DNA of 64,000 nt. It comes from Hymenobacter nitidus. GTDB taxonomy: Bacteria; Bacteroidota; Bacteroidia; Cytophagales; Hymenobacteraceae. Shown one piece after another: positions 36,158 to 44,227 of the stretch (within the stretch, counting starts at the first letter, position 1; each line of letters opens with the position of its first letter). The translations under genes and the position numbers were made by a program. Where the stretch lies: assembly GCF_020447315.1 (NCBI RefSeq), contig NZ_JAJADQ010000005.1:310001-374000 (forward strand), read 5' to 3'. The notes under the pieces were generated by a model, which was not told the DNA's origin, made no database searches, and worked only from the letters and a program-made list of their open reading frames with translations.

Positions 36158-37234
36158 CTACAGATGCTCCCGCAGGTACTGGTACACTTCCGGGTTGGAG
36201 AGCAGACCGGCGTGGCTTTGCTGGGCAAACACCCGGGTATACACCTGAGCGTCCGGGGGCGGGGCCGGGTCGCCGAAGATGCGGCCCACCGCGCTGCCGG
36301 CCCCCACCAGCCCATCTCCGAAATAGTGATGCAGGGCCGAGCCCGCCGTTTTGAGCAGGGAGCCCACCAACACATGATAGGGCACCCCTGGCAGGGGCGG
36401 TACCACAGTGCGGGGTGGCATCAGTACATCATCGGCGTGCGGGTCCTGCCAGTCCTGGGCCACCAGTAAGGCGTGGCGTAAGTCTTTGATACCGTTGCTG
36501 CGTTGATCCATGGCCTTGCTCAGAAAGCGCGTCGGGGCCACGTTGATCTTGCGCAGCATTACGGAGGTCAGGTGGCTGTTTTGCTCCAGGAACGACCCGT
36601 CGTTGGGCACGCCCAGCAAAAACACCGACCGCAGCCGGCTAATCCAGGGAGCCGGGCTGTCGGGGCCGTGCGTGCCGTAGTAACCGGCCGAGCGAATCAC
36701 GAGGCCGCCCATGGAGTGGCCCACCAGCACCAGCGGGCCCACGGCTTCGGGGTAAATAGCGCACAGTTCCGTGAGCAGCCGGGTGAGCAGCTCGCCGTTT
36801 TCGGAAATGTGCAGGCCGCTGTTGTAGCGCACATACAGGCAGCGCACCCCGGCTTCACGCTGCAGCAACGGGCCGTAGCGCGGGGTATCGGGCGAGCCGG
36901 TCTGCCAGATCATTTCGTCGCCCATCAGGCCGTGCAAAAACACGACGGTCGTCAGCGGCGGACCCGTCAGGGCCAGGTCGGCTACGGCAATGTCGGCGCC
37001 GAGCTGGCGGAAGCTCATCTGAATAGCCCGGTAATCCTGGCGGGCCGCCAGCTGGTCGCCGATGGCCCCGTTGAGGATGGGCAGGGTAAAGTGGCGGTAG
37101 GCCTGGCCGGTTTGGTAGAGGTAGTCGAGGCCCTGCACCGGAAGCGAAACCGCCCTTCGGGCAGCGGCCGAAAAACGGCGCCAGCGCGAAGGGCGGTCAG
37201 CAGAATCACCGGTAGGTGAGGTAGGTTCGGTCAC
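36158..37234 (-). CDS. Alpha/beta hydrolase, lipase-like
   Basis: 358 residues without a signal peptide. The hydrolase fold shows TTVVFLHGLMGDEMIW (oxyanion-hole HG), the nucleophile elbow GHSMGGLVIRSAGYYG, a later VFLLGVPNDGSFLEQ, a candidate acid in HYFGDGLVG and the His in FAQQSHAGLL. An amphipathic N-terminal region of about 90 residues precedes the fold. Probably an esterase or lipase acting on an intracellular or membrane ester. The ATG overlaps the stop of the upstream T9SS-protein gene by four bases (ATGA), so the two are translationally coupled. Confidence 0.82.
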   Translation of the reverse strand: MTEPTSPTGDSADRPSRWRRFSAAARRAVSLPVQGLDYLYQTGQAYRHFTLPILNGAIGDQLAARQDYRAIQMSFRQLGADIAVADLALTGPPLTTVVFLHGLMGDEMIWQTGSPDTPRYGPLLQREAGVRCLYVRYNSGLHISENGELLTRLLTELCAIYPEAVGPLVLVGHSMGGLVIRSAGYYGTHGPDSPAPWISRLRSVFLLGVPNDGSFLEQNSHLTSVMLRKINVAPTRFLSKAMDQRSNGIKDLRHALLVAQDWQDPHADDVLMPPRTVVPPLPGVPYHVLVGSLLKTAGSALHHYFGDGLVGAGSAVGRIFGDPAPPPDAQVYTRVFAQQSHAGLLSNPEVYQYLREHL

Positions 37235-38157
37235 GGAATGAGGAGCTTTTGAACAACCGGTCCTTCGGGAGTTTCCAGGCGCAAGGTATAGACGCCTGCG
37301 CCCTGGCCCCGCAAATCTACGCGGCGCGGGCCGAAAGAGTTGGCCGAAGCGGCGGCCTGGCGCAGCACTACGCGGCCTGTGGCATCGGTGACGGTGTAAG
37401 CGGCGCGGCTCCAGCTGGCTTCCTTGGTGTGGGTGAGCATAAACAGGCCGTCGGCGCTGGGGTTAGGGTACACCGAAACCGCTTCGTTGCGGGCCGCATT
37501 GCGCACGGGCAGGGCCGTGCCGGTCATCACCACGTCATCAATCAGCAGCACCCGGCCCACTGTGGGCTCATCGGCCGTGCTGGACACAAACAGAATGCGG
37601 AGGGAGTCGGGAGCTACCGAGGATAGATAATCCAGGGGCAGGGTAACCAGCGTGTAGCCGGCCGAGGGAGTCAGCTCGATGGCCGCGCCGGCCACGGGGT
37701 TCGACTGCGTGCCGTCCCACTTGGTGAGTACCACCTGGGCGGCGGCGGTTTCGTCGGCGGCACCGGTGCCAGTGAGCTTGTAGTAGAACTGCATGCTGGC
37801 CGGCCGTGCCGTGAACGGAATACCGCCGGGGAATTCAGATTCGAGGGTGGGGTTGGAGCCGATGCCGAGTATGCCGGGAATAACGGCCTGCAGCAGCGGA
37901 TTGGATTTGGATTCGAGCTGAGCCGCGTAGGTGCCCGCGTGCTTGTCGGTGCTGCGGGTGGTCGTGGCCGTTGGGAATGGAAATCCTATGGAGGCCAGCA
38001 GGTCGTCGAACGTAAACCAGCCGGTAGGAGCAAGGGCCGAGTTGCGGGTGGACCAGGTTTCGAGGGTGCCATTGGGCAGGGTTTGAGCATTAGCCGCTGT
38101 AAGGGCGGTAAAGCTTCCCAGAGCAGTTAAGCAAAAGCGTACAAATATCTTTTTCAT
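37231..38157 (-). CDS. Secreted protein with T9SS type A sorting domain
   Basis: 308 residues. Signal peptide MKKIFVRFCLTALGSFTALTAANAQ, then a beta-sandwich carbohydrate-binding-like domain (LPNGTLETWSTRN ... PTGWFTFDD ... GTYAAQLESKS ... MQFYYKLTG ... LRILFVSSTADEP ... LLIDDVVMTG), then the T9SS sorting domain (VSVYPNPSADGLFMLT ... GRVVLRQ ... GAGVYTLRLETPEGPVVQKLLIP). The middle domain resembles the PCMD/CBM-type beta-sandwich found in other Bacteroidota surface proteins. It overlaps the lipase gene start by four bases, yet the lipase has no export signal, so how they cooperate is unclear. Confidence 0.85.
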   Translation of the reverse strand: MKKIFVRFCLTALGSFTALTAANAQTLPNGTLETWSTRNSALAPTGWFTFDDLLASIGFPFPTATTTRSTDKHAGTYAAQLESKSNPLLQAVIPGILGIGSNPTLESEFPGGIPFTARPASMQFYYKLTGTGAADETAAAQVVLTKWDGTQSNPVAGAAIELTPSAGYTLVTLPLDYLSSVAPDSLRILFVSSTADEPTVGRVLLIDDVVMTGTALPVRNAARNEAVSVYPNPSADGLFMLTHTKEASWSRAAYTVTDATGRVVLRQAAASANSFGPRRVDLRGQGAGVYTLRLETPEGPVVQKLLIP

Positions 38158-38274
38158 AGAATGTAGGAAAGGTTTGGAAAGTAGATACAGAAACTAGCCG
38201 GATGGTTGCCAACTGGCCCAAAGGTACAACCGGGCTGGTCGTAAGTACAACCACATCTTTGGGGGATACTATTA

Positions 38275-39129
38275 TTATAGCTGTTTGCGGGGCTTCCACA
38301 ACGAGGAAACCGCGTAGATCAGCCCCGCTAAAAAACCCGTGAGCAGTCCGCCCAGATGGGCCGCGTTGTCGGTGGTGTTGGTACCCAGCAGGCCGGCCTC
38401 CAGCTGGCTGGGTACCAGCAGCAGCACCAGCCACAGCAGGCCGTAGCGCTGCTGGCGGCTCAGGGGCACGGCCCCCGTCACGGCCAGGGCCAGCAGTAAG
38501 CCGTAGAGTCCGAAAATAGCCCCGGAGGCTCCCACGGAGTTGACGCCCTGCGCGTGCCACCACACGCTGGCTACGCTGCCGCCCACGCCGCTGAGCAGGT
38601 AGACCAGCAGCAGCCGGCCCGGCCCGACCATCGATTCGGTGAGGCGGCCCAAAAACAGCAGAGCCAGGGAGTTGAGCAGCAGATGCGCCAGGCCGCCGTG
38701 CAGAAAGCAGCTGGTCAGCAGCCGCCAGGGCTGGCCGTGCAGGGTGAGAGGCGAAAAGTTGGAGCCCCAGGCCACCAGAATGCGCGCCTGGGGCTGGAAG
38801 ATGTGGGCGCCATCGGCTACCATCAGCCCGAATACCAGCGCGTTGAGCAGCAGCAGCAGCGGGGTAATAACGTTGCCGGCGCTGGGCCAGAGCAGCTGCC
38901 GCAGTGTCCCAGCTGCCAACTGGTGCCACGCTTCGTCGGGAGCCGGCTCAGCCGGGGGCTGCAGTGGGGGTGGGGCCAGCTCCGTCGGGACCAGGCCGCG
39001 CTGCTGCAGCTCGCGCACGGCGGCCTCGCCCAGGGCCGGCGGGTAGCGGCGCGCGTGCTGGGCCATATACAGCAGCTCAGCGTCTGATTTTTGGGCGAAA
39101 AGCGCAGCCAGCTTCGAATCGGCAGCCAT
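38275..39129 (-). CDS. Rhomboid-family intramembrane serine protease with an N-terminal soluble module
   Basis: 284 residues from the ATG at 39129. Rhomboid marks are LLTSCFLHGGLAHLLLNSLAL with the conserved HGGLxHLLxN, the catalytic Ser in SVGASGAIFGLYG, and the catalytic His in DNAAHLGGLLTGFLAGL, spread over about six membrane helices. The first 45 residues (KSDAELLYMAQHARRYPPAL ... AAVRELQQRGL) form a soluble module that is also at the N-terminus of the neighbouring gene. TACCTTGC (39141-39148) ends 11 nt before the start. The substrate is unknown. Confidence 0.92.
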   Translation of the reverse strand: MAADSKLAALFAQKSDAELLYMAQHARRYPPALGEAAVRELQQRGLVPTELAPPPLQPPAEPAPDEAWHQLAAGTLRQLLWPSAGNVITPLLLLLNALVFGLMVADGAHIFQPQARILVAWGSNFSPLTLHGQPWRLLTSCFLHGGLAHLLLNSLALLFLGRLTESMVGPGRLLLVYLLSGVGGSVASVWWHAQGVNSVGASGAIFGLYGLLLALAVTGAVPLSRQQRYGLLWLVLLLVPSQLEAGLLGTNTTDNAAHLGGLLTGFLAGLIYAVSSLWKPRKQL

Positions 39130-39199
39130 AACAGTAAGCGGCAAGGTAGAATGGGAGCTAAACCCGGCCGCCGCCGAAATGTAAGCGCCAGCGCGGAAT

Positions 39200-40078
39200 T
39201 TATGCCCGCGGCAGGGATTTGCGCGCGTCCTCGGCAATGATGCGCTTGAGCAGCTCCTCCCGCGGCCGGATGCGCTGTGCGGTCGGTACGCCCAGCAGGG
39301 TCTGGCGCATCACCGTCACCGAATCGTTGAGGTACAGCATGCTCTGGTCGAGCGGGGGCTGGCCGTAGAGGTACATGTTTTTCATGACCGTCAGGGCCTG
39401 GCGCCGCACCAGGGCCGCGCTGTGCATCAGGGCCACCTGCTCGCTCATCGTGGGCTGCAGCTTGTGGTTGTATACCAAGGCGCTGGTCAGGCGCTTCCAC
39501 TTGTCGAGGGTAAGGTCGACCTGGCCGGGAAACGTGGAGTCGATGCGGGCTGCCTGCGCTTCCTGATACAGGTAGGCCGACTGGTTTTCGGCGTCCCAGA
39601 AGCGGCGGGCCAGCAGCAGAAACTTACGTTGGGCCGTGGTATCCAGCCGCTCGGTGGCGGGCAGCCGGGCCGGCATCTGCCCGAGCTGGGCCGTTGTGAG
39701 CGAGTCGAAGGAGGGCAGCACGTGGGTTTGCACGGCAACCAGCGCCCGGCGGGGTACGGGCCCCCGCTTGTTTTTCCAGTTTTTGTTGCCGGTCGGCCAC
39801 CAGTACAGCACTGCGGCCAGCCCCAGCAAAGCCAGCAGCAAGCCCGGCATCAGCCAGCGGCGGCTGGGCGCTTCGTCGAACTCGTCAACCTCGGTAGGGC
39901 CGGCGGGTAGGGGTGGCACATCAGCCGTCGGCAGTGTGACGCCGCGGCGCAGCAGCTCCTGGCGGGCCGCCAGCACCAGGCCGGGCTGGTAAAACGTGGG
40001 GTTTTGGGTTAGAAACAGCAGCTCAGCATCCGTTTTAGACAGCAGGAAATCGGAACTGGGAGGAAGCGGGGCAGACAT
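39200..40078 (-). CDS. Single-pass membrane protein sharing the rhomboid neighbour's N-terminal module
   Basis: 292 residues. Residues about 12-48 (KTDAELLFLTQNPTFYQPGL ... AARQELLRRGV) match the N-terminus of the adjacent rhomboid protein. One membrane segment follows (WLMPGLLLALLGLAAVLYWW) and then a helical, probably periplasmic, domain of about 190 residues (LARRFWDAENQSAYLYQEAQ ... SEQVALMHSAALVRRQALTVMKN). No family recognised for that domain. It lies 70 nt upstream of the rhomboid gene in the same direction. Its single membrane span makes it a plausible rhomboid substrate or partner, but this is inference. Confidence 0.72.
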   Translation of the reverse strand: MSAPLPPSSDFLLSKTDAELLFLTQNPTFYQPGLVLAARQELLRRGVTLPTADVPPLPAGPTEVDEFDEAPSRRWLMPGLLLALLGLAAVLYWWPTGNKNWKNKRGPVPRRALVAVQTHVLPSFDSLTTAQLGQMPARLPATERLDTTAQRKFLLLARRFWDAENQSAYLYQEAQAARIDSTFPGQVDLTLDKWKRLTSALVYNHKLQPTMSEQVALMHSAALVRRQALTVMKNMYLYGQPPLDQSMLYLNDSVTVMRQTLLGVPTAQRIRPREELLKRIIAEDARKSLPRA

Positions 40079-40240
40079 GCGGAAAGCTGAACAATAGGGG
40101 TAGTAGGCAAGTCGTAAGTTGGGGAAAAGGCGCGGAAAAGCGGTGCTTAGTTGTCAACCACCCCGCTGGGCTGGCGTATAGCCCTGGTAGTAGCCGGGGG
40201 CCTGACGGGCTCTGGCTTTCTCACTTAGCCACTTACTCGT

Positions 40241-40549
40241 ATGCAAGATCCACAGGAAATTCCCACCGATGGCCGCAACATGCAGCAGGCTACCACCTCG
40301 CAGTCGGAGCAGCGCCAGCCCGAGGGCCGGCAGGCCACCGGCACCGAGGCCCTGCGCGGCCTCAACGCCGATGATAACTCGGGCAGCGGCGGCACCGAAG
40401 GCGGCCACGAAATAAAAGGCAAGCGCGTGAGCACCGGCCCCAACTACGACCAGCCCGGCAACGCGGCCGACGGCGACGTGGGCGGCAGCTCCACCTCGGC
40501 CGGCACCGGCGTATCGGGCGGCGAAACGGGGCAGGTACCGCAGCTGTAG
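40241..40549 (+). CDS. Small disordered hydrophilic protein
   Basis: 102 residues, no Cys, no signal, rich in Gly, Thr, Ser, Gln, Asp and Glu, with almost no hydrophobic residues. It shares the block KGKRVSTGPN with the next gene (AKRVSTTNH). Composition is like that of hydrophilins and other stress-protective disordered proteins, but no known motif is present. It is divergent from the membrane protein gene to its left. Confidence 0.6.
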   Translation: MQDPQEIPTDGRNMQQATTSQSEQRQPEGRQATGTEALRGLNADDNSGSGGTEGGHEIKGKRVSTGPNYDQPGNAADGDVGGSSTSAGTGVSGGETGQVPQL

Positions 40550-40614
40550 CCCTATCTTTTTACCGGCCGCTTACGGGCGGCTATTTACTCCAACCCACCT
40601 TACCTATTCTCATC

Positions 40615-40926
40615 ATGTCGAACCAACCCAATAATCCCGGCAATACGTCCGAAGACAGCGGCGCCAAGCGCGTGAGCACCACCAACCACGGCCAGGACGG
40701 CACCTCGAAAAACGAGGCCTTCGCCGCCGCGCAAAAAGCCCAGCAGGAAGAGCAGAACCAGAATAACGGCGGCCAGAACAACGCCACCACCAGTACCCAG
40801 AGCAACATGGGCAACGGCGACGGTATCCGGGGTGAGTACGGCGACGCCAGCCAGACCAACGGCATGGAAGGCGGCAGCAACGCCGGCAACAAAGACGAAA
40901 ACGATACCCGCCAGAACCACAACTAG
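40615..40926 (+). CDS. Small Asn/Gln/Gly-rich disordered protein
   Basis: 103 residues, with MSNQPNNPGN at the start, an Ala/Gln/Glu helix-like middle (NEAFAAAQKAQQEEQNQNN) and a Gly/Asn/Asp-rich end (GNGDGIRGEYGDASQTNGMEGG). It shares KRVST with the preceding gene and is 65 nt downstream of it, so the two are probably co-transcribed. The clean frame and codon use similar to neighbouring genes argue that it is translated. The function is unknown; desiccation or osmotic protection would fit the composition. Confidence 0.6.
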   Translation: MSNQPNNPGNTSEDSGAKRVSTTNHGQDGTSKNEAFAAAQKAQQEEQNQNNGGQNNATTSTQSNMGNGDGIRGEYGDASQTNGMEGGSNAGNKDENDTRQNHN

Positions 40927-40955
40927 GGCCGGCTTCAGCCGTCCTGAATACGAAC

Positions 40956-40988
40956 GAGCCGCCCGCTGCCATTGGTAGCGGGCGGCTC
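40956..40988 (+). terminator. Terminator after the two disordered-protein genes
   Basis: GAGCCGCCCGCT (40956-40967) and AGCGGGCGGCTC (40977-40988) form a 12-bp stem followed by TTTTAT. Confidence 0.85.
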
Positions 40989-41031
40989 TTTTATGTAGAA
41001 GCCAGGCGGTGCTCTTTTATCGGTCGCCTGC

Positions 41032-41039
41032 TATTTTTG
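41032..41039 (+). promoter_or_regulatory. -7 box of the arylamine N-acetyltransferase gene
   Basis: TATTTTTG matches TAnnTTTG and ends 22 nt before the ATG at 41062. I see no clear -33 element. Confidence 0.35.
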
Positions 41040-41061
41040 CTGCCGCCAACCTAGCCGAACC

Positions 41062-41823
41062 ATGACGCGCATTGAGCCCAAATATCAGCACTACCTGGAC
41101 CGAATCGGGTACGCGGGGGTGCCGACGGCGACGTTGCCGACGCTGCGGGAGCTGCAGGCGGCCCACCTGCTGCGGGTGCCGTTCGAGAATCTGGACATTC
41201 ACTGGGGCCGCCGCATCGAGCTGGCCCACAGCTACGCCAAAGTGGTAACGGCCGGGCGGGGAGGCTTTTGCTACGAGCTGAACGGCGCCTTTCAGGAGCT
41301 GCTGACCGCGCTGGGCTTCTCGGCCCGGCTGATATCCGCCCGCGTGTTCAGCTCCGCCACGGGCTTCGGGCCGGAATTCGACCACATGGCTATTCTTGTA
41401 GCGCTGCCCGAAGGCGACTACCTGGTGGATGTGGGCTTTGGCGAATTCAGCCGGGAGCCACTGGAAAACCGGCTGGATGTGGTGCAAACGGACCAGCAGA
41501 GCCGGTTCGTGGTGGAGCAGTACGATGCGGACTACCGGGTAGTGAAGAAATTCAACGGCGAAACCTTCGTGCCGGAATATCTTTTCACCGACACGAGCCG
41601 GCAGCTGAGCGACTTTCAGGCCATGTGCCACTTCCACCAGACCAGCCCGGCCTCGCACTTCACCCGCAAGCGCCTCTGCTCCCGGGCTACCCCGCAGGGC
41701 CGCGTCACGATTTCGGGCAACACCCTGAAAATAAAGGCGGGAGAAACCGTTACGGAAACCGCGCTGGCCGGAGAGGCCGATTTTGCCCGGGCGCTAGCCC
41801 AGCACTTTGGCATCCAGGCCTGA
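41062..41823 (+). CDS. nat: Arylamine N-acetyltransferase
   Basis: 253 residues, cytosolic. Transfers acetyl groups from acetyl-CoA to aromatic amines and hydrazines. The catalytic triad is intact: C70 in GRGGFCYELNGAF, H108 in PEFDHMAILV and D123 in YLVDVGFGEF. The N-terminal helical part (YLDRIGY ... LRELQAAHLLRVPFENLDIHW) and the short C-terminal part are typical. It is a single gene between a terminator and the GHL10 gene. Confidence 0.93.
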   Translation: MTRIEPKYQHYLDRIGYAGVPTATLPTLRELQAAHLLRVPFENLDIHWGRRIELAHSYAKVVTAGRGGFCYELNGAFQELLTALGFSARLISARVFSSATGFGPEFDHMAILVALPEGDYLVDVGFGEFSREPLENRLDVVQTDQQSRFVVEQYDADYRVVKKFNGETFVPEYLFTDTSRQLSDFQAMCHFHQTSPASHFTRKRLCSRATPQGRVTISGNTLKIKAGETVTETALAGEADFARALAQHFGIQA

Positions 41824-42052
41824 ATCCCGGGCCGAATCCAGAGCCGGGCGTACGTCTTCTGGCGGCCCGTTATGCGGTTGGCCGGCTGTCGTAAGCAAGG
41901 TAAGCCGCTGGCTTGAATCCGATTGGGCAGACGCCGGCAGCGGGGCTGCCCTGAGTGAATATACCCGTGGACGGACCGGTTTTTGCACCGGCGGCAGCAA
42001 TTGGCGGCGCTTGGCTGCGTAATTTGCGGACGTTTTCCCCGTTTCTGTGCTG

Positions 42053-43801
42053 ATGTTTCGATTGTTTCCGGCGGCTTGCCTGCGTTGTTTTTGGATTTTT
42101 TCTCTGCTGTTCTTCAGCTTCTCGGCCCGCGCCCAGGATGGCCCGCCCAAGCGCGAGCTGCGCGGCGTCTGGATTGCCACCGTCGAAAACATCGACTGGC
42201 CCAGTAGCCGCACGCTCACGCCCGAGCAGCAGCGCCGCGAGTACCGCCGCATCCTGGACGTGCAGCAGCGCAACGGCATCAACGCCGTATTCGTGCAGAT
42301 CCGGCCCGCCGCCGACGCCTTTTACCAGAGCGAGCTGGAACCCTGGAGCAAGTGGCTGACCGGCCAGCAGGGCAAGGCGCCCGGCTACGACCCGCTGCCC
42401 TTCCTCATTGAGGAGGCCCACGCCCGGGGCATGGAGTTTCACGCCTGGTTTAACCCTTACCGCGCCAGCATGGACTCCGTGACGCGCCGTCTGGCCCCCA
42501 ACCACCCGTTCAGGCAGCACCCCGAGTGGTTTCTGCGCTTCGGCGGCAAGCTGCTCTTTAATCCTGGCCTGCCGGAGGTGCGCAGCTACATCACCCAGGT
42601 GATTCTGGACGTGGTGCGGCGCTACGACATCGACGGCGTACACTTCGACGACTACTTCTACCCATATCCCGAGCCGGGCCTGAAAATCCGGGACGAGGTG
42701 GCCTTTCAGCAGTACAATGCCGACAACCTGAGTTTGCCCGACTGGCGCCGCCAGAACGTGAACAAGCTCATCGAGGGCCTGCACGACACAATTCAGGCCA
42801 CCAAGCGCTGGGTGAAATTCGGCATTTCGCCCTTCGGCGTCTGGATGAACAAGTCGGCCCACCCCGACGGCTCCGATACCCGCGCCGGGCAGCCCAGCTA
42901 CGCCAACCTCTACGCCGATTCGCGCCTGTGGCTGCAGGAAGGCTGGATTGACTACATCGTGCCCCAATTGTATTGGAGCACCAACTTCAAGCTGGTGCCC
43001 TACGCCACGCTGCTCGAGTGGTGGACGCGCAACCACTTCGGCCGCCACCTCTACATCGGACAGGGCGCCTACCGCATGCTGGAAAACACCCGCTCCGACA
43101 CCACCTGGCGCAACCCGCGCGAGCTGCCCCGCCAGGTACGCCTGAACCGCTCGTACCCGACCGAGGTTAGCGGCAGCGTGTTTTTCAGTGCCCGCTCCCT
43201 GATGTCGAACCCGCTGCACACCCGCGACTCGCTGCGCCAGAACCTGTTCCGCTATCCGGCCCTGGTGCCCACCATGCCCTGGCTCGATGCCGTGCCGCCG
43301 CGCCCGGCCCAGAACCTGGTCCTGACCCGCGCCACGTCGGTCGTTACGCTTACCTGGCAGACCGGTCCCGTGGCTGCCGACGGCGACGTGGCCCGCTACT
43401 TCGTGGTCTACCGCTTTACCAAAGACCAGCAGCCCACCCCCGACGACCCGCGCAATATTCTGGCCCTGGTACCCAGCCGCCCCGGCATGTCCTCGACCCT
43501 GGTAGATACCAGCGCCGTGCCCGGCACCGACTACGCCTACTACCTCACGGCCGTCGACCGGCTGCACAACGAAAGCACGCCGGTGCGCGTCAGCACCCAG
43601 GGCAAGGCCGCTGAGGTGATTGTGGCCCAGGCGCCGGCCGCTACGCCCGTGCGCCCACCCGCGGCTCCGGCACCCGCCGCCCGACCCGTGCCCACGCCGC
43701 GCCCGGCCGTGATGAAGCCCGAAACCGCCGCCGTAACCAAGGAGAAAGTGAAAGTCAAGAAGAAGCGCGGCTTCTTCCGGCGCCTGTTTGGCCGGCGCTA
43801 G
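42053..43801 (+). CDS. Secreted glycosidase-like protein, GHL10 / DUF187 family
   Basis: 582 residues from the ATG at 42053. Signal peptide MFRLFPAACLRCFWIFSLLFFSFSARAQ. The barrel begins RELRGVWIATVENIDWPS and contains GINAVFVQIRPAADAFY, EEAHARGMEFHAWFNPYRAS and YDIDGVHFDDYFYPYPE, the family's conserved acidic site, followed by IDYIVPQLYWS. A fibronectin-III-like domain (VVTLTWQTGP ... YFVVYRF ... YAYYLTAVDRLHNES) is followed by a Pro/Ala linker and a strongly basic end (KVKVKKKRGFFRRLFGRR). GHL10 proteins act on peptidoglycan-like or exopolysaccharide substrates. It lies upstream of the SusC/SusD pair, but a strong terminator intervenes. Confidence 0.87.
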   Translation: MFRLFPAACLRCFWIFSLLFFSFSARAQDGPPKRELRGVWIATVENIDWPSSRTLTPEQQRREYRRILDVQQRNGINAVFVQIRPAADAFYQSELEPWSKWLTGQQGKAPGYDPLPFLIEEAHARGMEFHAWFNPYRASMDSVTRRLAPNHPFRQHPEWFLRFGGKLLFNPGLPEVRSYITQVILDVVRRYDIDGVHFDDYFYPYPEPGLKIRDEVAFQQYNADNLSLPDWRRQNVNKLIEGLHDTIQATKRWVKFGISPFGVWMNKSAHPDGSDTRAGQPSYANLYADSRLWLQEGWIDYIVPQLYWSTNFKLVPYATLLEWWTRNHFGRHLYIGQGAYRMLENTRSDTTWRNPRELPRQVRLNRSYPTEVSGSVFFSARSLMSNPLHTRDSLRQNLFRYPALVPTMPWLDAVPPRPAQNLVLTRATSVVTLTWQTGPVAADGDVARYFVVYRFTKDQQPTPDDPRNILALVPSRPGMSSTLVDTSAVPGTDYAYYLTAVDRLHNESTPVRVSTQGKAAEVIVAQAPAATPVRPPAAPAPAARPVPTPRPAVMKPETAAVTKEKVKVKKKRGFFRRLFGRR

Positions 43802-43821
43802 CCCGCCTGTTGGCGCGAGGC

Positions 43822-43886
43822 GCTGCTTTCCACGAAAAAGCCCGGCTGCTCCCTGTGAGCGGCCGGGCTTTTTCGTGGAAAGCAGC
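43822..43886 (+). terminator. Very strong terminator hairpin after the GHL10 gene
   Basis: Perfect 25-bp arms, 43822-43846 and 43862-43886, around a 15-nt loop. The stem contains AAAAAGCCCGGC and GCCGGGCTTTTT. It lies 20 nt after the stop. Confidence 0.9.
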
Positions 43887-44227
43887 ACCGTTATCGATTG
43901 TGTTCCGGACCGGGAAGATTCCGGGCTTACCGCTGCTACGCCCGGAATAATCGGCGTGTTATATATAGATAATGCAATTATTGGCTTGGTGCTTAGTAGC
44001 AGGTATTTACGGCGAAACCGGCTTGAAACGGGAATAGGAAGTGAGTAGTTACTCATCCGAAGGGGCGACCGGTCCTAATTGGCAACGTTCCCGATAACGA
44101 TTGCATAAAATTATCCGGCCATATCCTGTCCTTTCTATCTGAATACCGCAACCTTAAGAGGAAGCAAGGCCGGCGCATTTGGCCGGCTCTACTTTGGCCA
44201 TCAACTTTCCATCATACTTCCCACCTC
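43887..44227. other. Intergenic stretch before the SusC-like gene
   Basis: About 340 bases. AT-rich around 43960-43990 (GTTATATATAGATAATGC). TACTTTGG (44190-44197), 30 nt before the SusC start, resembles a short -7 box. I see no RNA gene or reading frame. The SusC/D promoter and any binding site for its regulator should be here, but no anti-sigma, ECF sigma or hybrid sensor gene is adjacent. Confidence 0.35.

Noticed and set aside
41870..44056. Very long leftward open frame (728 codons) opposite the GHL10 gene
   Set aside because: The rightward frame encodes a clear signal peptide and conserved glycosidase motifs; the leftward product is low-complexity Gly/Ala/Val/His-rich.
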